Positions 31,393 to 35,593 of a stretch of DNA of 35,593 bases are shown here, one piece after another. The stretch's first letter is position 1; each line of letters begins with the position of its first letter. The position numbers were made by a program, and so were the translations under genes. Below the pieces are notes generated by a model. It did no database searches. It saw only the letters and a program-made list of their open reading frames with translations, and was not told the origin of the DNA. Source of the DNA: JBGQDM01 sp041495845 (GTDB lineage: Bacteria; Acidobacteriota; Terriglobia; Terriglobales; Acidobacteriaceae); assembly GCA_041495845.1 (NCBI GenBank), contig JBGQDM010000023.1, positions 1 through 35,593 of the forward strand, given 5' to 3'.

Positions 31393-32351
31393 TGCGCCGC
31401 GCCGCCAAATTCGCGCTCTTGGTTTTGGCTCTCAGTCTCGCGGCATTTGCGCCCGCTGAGGACAACCCTACCGATCTACTGAACAGCGGGCACGTGGATC
31501 AGGCCATCGCCCTTTTGCAAAAACAAACCGCCGCCGCGCCCAACGACGCCGTTCTCCAGAACCTGCTCTGCCGCGCTTACTACTATGGCGGCGATTGGGA
31601 CCGCGCCATCGCAGCCGGAGAAAAATCAGTCGCACTTGCCGCCAGCAACAGCGAGTACTACCACTGGCTGGGCCGCGCCTACGGCGAAAAGGCCGACTCC
31701 TCCGGCCCCTTCTCCGCTTTTGGTTGGGCCCGCAAGACCCGTACCGCTTTCGAGAAGGCGGTGGCACTGGACGGTGCCAACGTTTCCGCACGCGTCGACT
31801 TGTCTGAGTTTTATTACGAGGCGCCGGGCATTGTGGGTGGCGGAGAAGACAAAGCCCGTGCTCAGGCCGATGCGCTCATGAAATTCGATCCCGTGAAGGG
31901 GCACTCGGTGCTGGCTCGGATTGCGCAGAAACACAAAGACTTCACCGTCGCCGAGCGCGAATTCAAGGCAGCCCTCGACGCCAGCCAAGGGGACGCCGAA
32001 GCCTGGCTCAACCTGGCGCAGTTCTATCGCTACGCCAATCGCCTGCAGGAAATGGAAAGCGCCCTGGAAAAACTCAACGCGGCCCCGTTGAAAAGTCCTG
32101 AAGTCCTGCTTGACGCGGCCCAGTTGCTGCTGCGCGCCGAACGCAACTTTCCCCGCGCCGCCGATTTCGTGCACCGTTATCTTGCCGGCAAGACCGTGGA
32201 AGACGGTCCGGTATTTCGCGCCCGCTTCCTACTCGGCAACTTGTTCGAAAAACAGGGCGACAAACAGTCTGCCGCCAACGAGTACCGCGCCGCCCTTGCC
32301 TTGTCGCAGAATTACAAGCCCGCCCGCGAGGGCCTGAAACGCGTAAGCTGA
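31392..32351 (+). CDS. Exported TPR-repeat protein
   Basis: The 319-residue protein starts at a GTG that overlaps the stop of the fusion protein gene (TAGTG) and has a signal peptide (AAKFALLVLALSLAAFAPAE). The rest is built of tetratricopeptide repeats: DLLNSGHVDQAIALLQKQTAAAPND, LQNLLCRAYYYGGDWDRAIAAGEKSVALAAS, the insert DSSGPFSAFGWARKTRTAFEKAVALD, KDFTVAEREFKAALDASQGDAEAWLNLAQFY, and a final GDKQSAANEYRAALALSQNYKPAREGLKRV. TPR proteins are scaffolds; its place between an adaptor and an outer membrane factor suggests a periplasmic partner of that export machine. No enzymatic motif is present. Confidence 0.85.
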   Translation: MRRAAKFALLVLALSLAAFAPAEDNPTDLLNSGHVDQAIALLQKQTAAAPNDAVLQNLLCRAYYYGGDWDRAIAAGEKSVALAASNSEYYHWLGRAYGEKADSSGPFSAFGWARKTRTAFEKAVALDGANVSARVDLSEFYYEAPGIVGGGEDKARAQADALMKFDPVKGHSVLARIAQKHKDFTVAEREFKAALDASQGDAEAWLNLAQFYRYANRLQEMESALEKLNAAPLKSPEVLLDAAQLLLRAERNFPRAADFVHRYLAGKTVEDGPVFRARFLLGNLFEKQGDKQSAANEYRAALALSQNYKPAREGLKRVS

Positions 32352-32463
32352 GTGGTGCTGTCCAAACTTTGTGGGTCTACCGAGGTCAGGCTGCGTGACT
32401 GCCAAGCCGCGATACCTTAACCTCTGTCCTAGCCATCTCCGAGTTCCCTTTCAAGGTGCTGCC

Positions 32464-33765
32464 ATGAATGTTTCGCCGGCCGGTTTGCGAATCCTGTTGC
32501 TGCTGTTCAGCGTGCTGCTTCCGTCTGCTTCGGGTGCCGAGCCGCTCACCCTCAAGCGCGCCGTAGCCCTGGCACTGAGCCACAGCACCGGCGCGGTGAT
32601 GGCGGAAGCCGACCAGCAGCGCGCCCTTGCTTCCTATCGCGAAGCCCGCAACGCCTACGTCCCGCAATTCACCCTCGGCTCCGCATTGGGCAGATCGTCC
32701 GGCTTCCCGCTCAGCCTGGAAGGCGCCGCACCCTCCATTTTCAACGTCAACACGCAGTCGGTGCTGCTCAATCCGTCGGTGCGCGACTTCGTCCGCGCCG
32801 CCCGCAGTGAGGCCAACGCGGCCAGCTTCGACAACAAAGATCGCCGCATCGAGGTCATCCAGGAAACTGTCCTCGACTATCTCGAACTCCTCCGCTGGCA
32901 GCAGCAGATCGAACTGTTGCGTCAGGAAGAAACGCGCTCCGGCCAGATGGAAACCGCCGTGGAGGCTCGCGTCAAGGAAGGCGTGGACAGTCCGCTCGAC
33001 CGTGACAAAGCCAGCCTGGCCAGCGCTCGCATCCGCTTGCGGCGCGCCGAAGCTGCCGGTTCTGCCGACTTCCTACGTACCCGGCTCTCGCAGCTTACCG
33101 GCTTGCCCCTGCCCGCGATTGAGCCAGTGGCCGATTCCGTCCCCGCCTTCCCCGCCCCGCCGCAGGAAGACGATGTCCCCGCCCGCGCCACCGCCGTCAG
33201 TCCGGTCATCCAGAGTGCGATGGAGCACGCGCAAGCCCTGCAGTTCCGCGCCCGCGGCGAGCACCGCGCCCTGTGGCCTTCCCTCGATTTCGCCGGCCAG
33301 TACGCTCTCCTCGCCAAATACAACAATTACCAGGATTTTTTTAAGTCCTTCCAGCGTCACAACGGCAGTGTGGGCGTAGTGATGCGCCTGCCTTTCTTCA
33401 ATCTGGCCCAACGCTCGCGCGCGCAGGCCGCCGACGCCGAAGCTCTCAAAGCCCGCAAGTCGGCGGAAGCCGCCAAAGAGCATTTGTCCGTCGAAACACT
33501 CCGGCAGCAACGGATGGTGGAGCAGCTCGCTGCCGCCCGCGACGTCGCTCAACTCGAGCACAAGGTAGCGCAGACAACCCTCGACGCCCTCGAAACCCGG
33601 GCCGAAGCCGGCACCGCCAGTTTCCATGACCTCGAGGATGCCCGCCTGCAAGCCCGCGAACGCCGCAACCAGTACGAAGACGCCAGTCTGCAATTTGAAC
33701 GCGCTCGCGTGAATCTGCTCCGCTCCACCGGAGAACTGGAAAACTGGGTCAACGCCGCGCCCTGA
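32464..33765 (+). CDS. TolC-like outer membrane efflux protein
   Basis: The 433-residue outer membrane factor begins at ATG 32464 with a signal peptide (ILLLLFSVLLPSASGAEP), then PLTLKRAVALALSHSTGAVMAEADQQRA, the opening of the OEP fold. It has two helical repeats, with QETVLDYLELLRWQQQIELLRQEE in the first and DVAQLEHKVAQTTLDALETRAEAG in the second. The middle has NNYQDFFKSFQRHNGSVGVVMRLPFFNLAQRSRAQAADAEALKA, the usual beta-strand insert for membrane insertion. It likely forms the outer channel for the adaptor at 30154. The gap of 112 bases after the TPR gene shows nothing else, and there is no clear promoter in it. Confidence 0.88.
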   Translation: MNVSPAGLRILLLLFSVLLPSASGAEPLTLKRAVALALSHSTGAVMAEADQQRALASYREARNAYVPQFTLGSALGRSSGFPLSLEGAAPSIFNVNTQSVLLNPSVRDFVRAARSEANAASFDNKDRRIEVIQETVLDYLELLRWQQQIELLRQEETRSGQMETAVEARVKEGVDSPLDRDKASLASARIRLRRAEAAGSADFLRTRLSQLTGLPLPAIEPVADSVPAFPAPPQEDDVPARATAVSPVIQSAMEHAQALQFRARGEHRALWPSLDFAGQYALLAKYNNYQDFFKSFQRHNGSVGVVMRLPFFNLAQRSRAQAADAEALKARKSAEAAKEHLSVETLRQQRMVEQLAAARDVAQLEHKVAQTTLDALETRAEAGTASFHDLEDARLQARERRNQYEDASLQFERARVNLLRSTGELENWVNAAP

Positions 33766-33790
33766 CCGGCTCCCCTTCAACCCGGTTTTT
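33765..33790 (+). terminator. Weak terminator candidate after the TolC-like gene
   Basis: ACCGG and CCGGT form a 5-bp stem with a 12-base loop, followed by five T. The stem is short, so this is tentative. The rest of 33791-33920 holds no recognised feature. Confidence 0.3.
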
Positions 33791-33920
33791 GCCCCTTCTA
33801 ATGCCCGCTTTCGCCCTCCGGGGATTGCCCGTTGTGCCGGCAGCGAAAGGCGAATACCCTACGAACATCGCACCCCTGTACTTCCGCAATACTCCCGCGT
33901 GGGGAACAGACCGCCCGGGA

Positions 33921-33929
33921 TGTTAAAAT
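33921..33929 (+). promoter_or_regulatory. Extended -10 promoter of hpnJ
   Basis: TGT-TAAAAT is an extended -10 form ending 13 bases before the hpnJ ATG. Transcription would begin near 33936, giving a leader of about six or seven bases, too short for a normal ribosome binding site. Confidence 0.45.
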
Positions 33930-33942
33930 AAGAGAACTTCCT

Positions 33943-35415
33943 ATGCCTTTGAAAACACTATTGTTGAATCCGCCGTCGTTCGAAAACTTTGACGGCGGCG
34001 CCGGATCCCGTTGGCCCGCTACGCGAGAGATTGAGTCTTACTGGTACCCCGTCTGGCTGGCGTACCCGGCCGGCTTGCTCGAAGGTTCGCGCCTGCTCGA
34101 CGCTCCTTCCCATCACGTTTCCGGCGAAGAGACGATTGCGATTGCCAAGGGCTACGAGTTCCTCGTGCTTTTCACCAGCACGCCCGGCTTCCCCGGCGAC
34201 ATCCGGCTGGCCCACGCCATTCGCGCCGTCAACCCGAACATCAAGATCGCGTTCGTCGGCCCGCACGTGACCGTGCTGCCCGAAAAATCTCTGCGGGATT
34301 GCCCCGAGATTGATTTCGTCTGCCGCAAGGAATTCGATTACTCCATCCTCGAGTTTGCACAAGGCAAACCGCTGGAAGAGATTCATGGCATTTCCTTCCG
34401 CAAGGATGGCGGCTTCGTGCACACGCCGGACCGTCCAGCCGTCGACAACCTGGACGCTCTACCCCACGTCACCGACATCTACCGTCGCGACCTCGACGTG
34501 ACTCGCTACACCGTGCCATTCCTGCTCCATCCCTACGTGTCGCTCTACACCACGCGTGGCTGCCCCGCCCAGTGCACCTTCTGTCTGTGGCCGCAGACGC
34601 TCAGCGGCCATCCGTGGCGGAAGCGCTCCAGCGATGACGTGGCCGCCGAAATGGCCAAGGCCAAAGAATACTGGCCGGAAGTAAAGGAATTTTTCTTCGA
34701 CGACGACACCTTCAACATCCAGAAGGCGCGCACGGTCGAACTTTGCGCCAAGTTGAAACCGCTGGGCTTGACCTGGTCCTGCACTTCGCGCGTTACCACC
34801 GACTACGAAACACTGAAAGCCATGAAGGAAGCGGGCTGCCGCCTGCTCATCGTCGGTTACGAGTCCGGCGACCAGCAGATTCTGAAGAACATCAAGAAGG
34901 GCGCCACCATTGAACGTGCCCGGCAGTTCACCAAGGACTGCCACAAGCTTGGCCTGGTCATTCACGGCGACTTCATCCTCGGCCTGCCCGGCGAGACCCG
35001 CGAGACCATCAACAACACCATCCAGTTTGCCAAGGAACTCGACGTCGAGACCATCCAGGTCTCCGTCGCCCACGCTTACCCGGGCACCGAACTCTACGAC
35101 CACGCGGTAAAAAATGGCTTCATGACCGTTGACAACAAGATGGTGGATGAAGGCGGCCATCAGATGGTGCAGATCCAATACCCCGATCTGCCTGCCGAAG
35201 AAATCATGGAGTCGGTCCACCGCTTCTATGACGAGTACTACTTCCGTCCCAAAGCCGCCTTCCGCATCTTGAGGAAGGCCGTCTTCGACGGCGACCAGCG
35301 TCGGCGCCTCTACAAAGAAGCGAAGACGTTTCTGCAGCTCCGCGCCAAGCGCAACAAGTGGGTAAAGGACAAGCGGGCGGGCGAACCAGCGGCTGCGGAA
35401 CCGGTCAGCGCCTGA
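33943..35415 (+). CDS. hpnJ: Hopanoid biosynthesis B12-binding-type radical SAM protein HpnJ
   Basis: HpnJ acts in C35 hopanoid side-chain formation (conversion of ribosyl-type hopane to bacteriohopanetetrol derivatives). The 490-residue protein starts LNPPSFENFDGGAGSRWPAT and YWYPVWLAYPAGLLEGSRLLD, distinctive of HpnJ, followed by a B12-binding-like Rossmann region (about 60-150). The radical SAM core then begins with TTRGCPAQCTFCLWPQT: the cysteines in C-x3-C-x2-C bind the 4Fe-4S cluster. FFDDDTFNI, GYESGDQQILKNIKKGAT and HGDFILGLPGETRETINNTI are further core strands. I start at ATG 33943; an upstream frame extension is not family-like. Squalene-hopene cyclase and HpnH are not in the window, so the pathway is split. 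A DMT-type permease gene follows. Confidence 0.92.
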   Translation: MPLKTLLLNPPSFENFDGGAGSRWPATREIESYWYPVWLAYPAGLLEGSRLLDAPSHHVSGEETIAIAKGYEFLVLFTSTPGFPGDIRLAHAIRAVNPNIKIAFVGPHVTVLPEKSLRDCPEIDFVCRKEFDYSILEFAQGKPLEEIHGISFRKDGGFVHTPDRPAVDNLDALPHVTDIYRRDLDVTRYTVPFLLHPYVSLYTTRGCPAQCTFCLWPQTLSGHPWRKRSSDDVAAEMAKAKEYWPEVKEFFFDDDTFNIQKARTVELCAKLKPLGLTWSCTSRVTTDYETLKAMKEAGCRLLIVGYESGDQQILKNIKKGATIERARQFTKDCHKLGLVIHGDFILGLPGETRETINNTIQFAKELDVETIQVSVAHAYPGTELYDHAVKNGFMTVDNKMVDEGGHQMVQIQYPDLPAEEIMESVHRFYDEYYFRPKAAFRILRKAVFDGDQRRRLYKEAKTFLQLRAKRNKWVKDKRAGEPAAAEPVSA

Positions 35416-35425
35416 TCTCGTGTGG

Positions 35426-35462
35426 GGCGGGCGCCCTCGCCCGCCTTCGCGAACGCTTCGCG
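35426..35462. other. Tandem GC-rich hairpins between hpnJ and the DMT gene
   Basis: GGCGGGCG-CCCT-CGCCCGCC (35426-35445, perfect 8-bp stem) is followed two bases later by CGCGAA-CGC-TTCGCG (35448-35462, perfect 6-bp stem). No T-run follows; a TACAAT -10-like box does. They may end hpnJ transcription or be a dispersed repeat. Confidence 0.45.
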
Positions 35463-35463
35463 T

Positions 35464-35469
35464 TACAAT
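35464..35469 (+). promoter_or_regulatory. -10 element directly before the DMT permease gene
   Basis: TACAAT ends five bases before the GTG start at 35475. As at several other genes in the window, this would produce a leaderless mRNA. Confidence 0.4.
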
Positions 35470-35474
35470 CTCCC

Positions 35475-35593
35475 GTGACCTTCCGCAAATATCTCGTTCT
35501 CGTTGGCGTCACCATCTTCGGCGCCATTGGGGACACCCTGCTCTCCCGGGGCATGAAAGATTTCGGCGCGGTCCCGCTGCGCGAAATCCATCA
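35475..35593 (+). CDS. DMT/EamA-type membrane permease, N-terminal part (cut by window edge)
   Basis: The first 39 codons read MTFRKYLVLVGVTIFGAIGDTLLSRGMKDFG and then a second helix start, the opening of a small drug/metabolite transporter-like (EamA/SMR fold) protein, with the TM1 G-D-x-L-L-S-R-G-M-K form replacing the more common G-x-x-x-x-K. The start is a GTG 59 bases after the hpnJ stop. In some genomes such a permease sits beside hopanoid genes, but a functional link here is only inferred. The rest is outside the window. Confidence 0.65.
   Translation, partial: MTFRKYLVLVGVTIFGAIGDTLLSRGMKDFGAVPLREIH

Overview
This is a GC-rich bacterial window, most likely from an Acidobacteriota (Terriglobia-like) genome. 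That is inferred from the mix of genes: an HpnJ-type hopanoid radical SAM enzyme, a secretin carrying a C-terminal cohesin-like domain, a GT4/GH130 glycan pair followed by a small zinc-ribbon-like protein, a Thivi_2564/DUF3309 small membrane protein cluster, and tight gene packing with many weak or absent ribosome binding sites. No insertion sequence, prophage, integrase or CRISPR array is visible. I used no database search, so family names come from motif recognition.

Layout. Positions 1-2529 (minus) hold a TolC-like / membrane fusion / RND efflux operon that runs off the left edge. A 470-base divergent regulatory region follows and carries two matching GGTCA-N4-TGACC palindromes. Positions 2996-6633 encode a two-domain GT4 glycosyltransferase, a GH130 glycoside phosphorylase-like protein and a small CxxC-type protein. 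Positions 6877-8314 hold small membrane and envelope stress-type proteins, a decayed OmpA domain and a strong intrinsic terminator. A secreted zinc-dependent phospholipase C-like protein follows, then a convergent tRNA-Phe(GAA). Positions 9911-12957 (minus) hold hutU-hutI of histidine degradation. Upstream of it in the same direction are a secretin and two type II/IV pseudopilins (13028-16259). From 16437 to 21476 lie smpB, an XdhC / MocA-like / HAD set, a divergent pair of a Cys-altered IscU-like scaffold and a BtuF-like protein without a signal peptide, a free-Met-sulfoxide reductase and a Nudix hydrolase. Positions 21494-25937 hold an Nramp-related transporter, a secreted unknown, a PRC-MgtE_N-CBS protein and an RsbW/RsbV-type partner-switch pair. 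Positions 26057-27135 hold an AhpD/CMD-like protein with an in-frame UGA and an exported OB-fold-like protein. Positions 27152-30012 (minus) hold queF, a Spinster-like MFS transporter and a membrane GT2. Positions 30154-33765 hold a membrane fusion protein, a TPR protein and a TolC-like protein, and 33943 to the end holds hpnJ and the start of a DMT-type permease.

The most exciting element is at 26057-26581. This AhpD/carboxymuconolactone decarboxylase-like frame is open over its full family length except for one TGA, which falls exactly on the second cysteine of the C-x-x-C-x-x-x-H redox motif. Thirteen bases after the TGA begins a perfect 7-bp hairpin with a GGC loop, at the spacing and with the loop guanine expected of a bacterial SECIS element. 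The hairpin also contains the only AGA and the only GCA codon of the gene. This reads as a selenoprotein (C-x-x-U). The idea depends on a Sec machinery elsewhere in the genome, which is not in this window.

A second theme is gene expression. Several genes (queF, xdhC, the MocA-like gene, the BtuF-like gene, msrC and the DMT gene) have a -10-like hexamer ending only 5-9 bases before the start codon, which suggests leaderless mRNAs.
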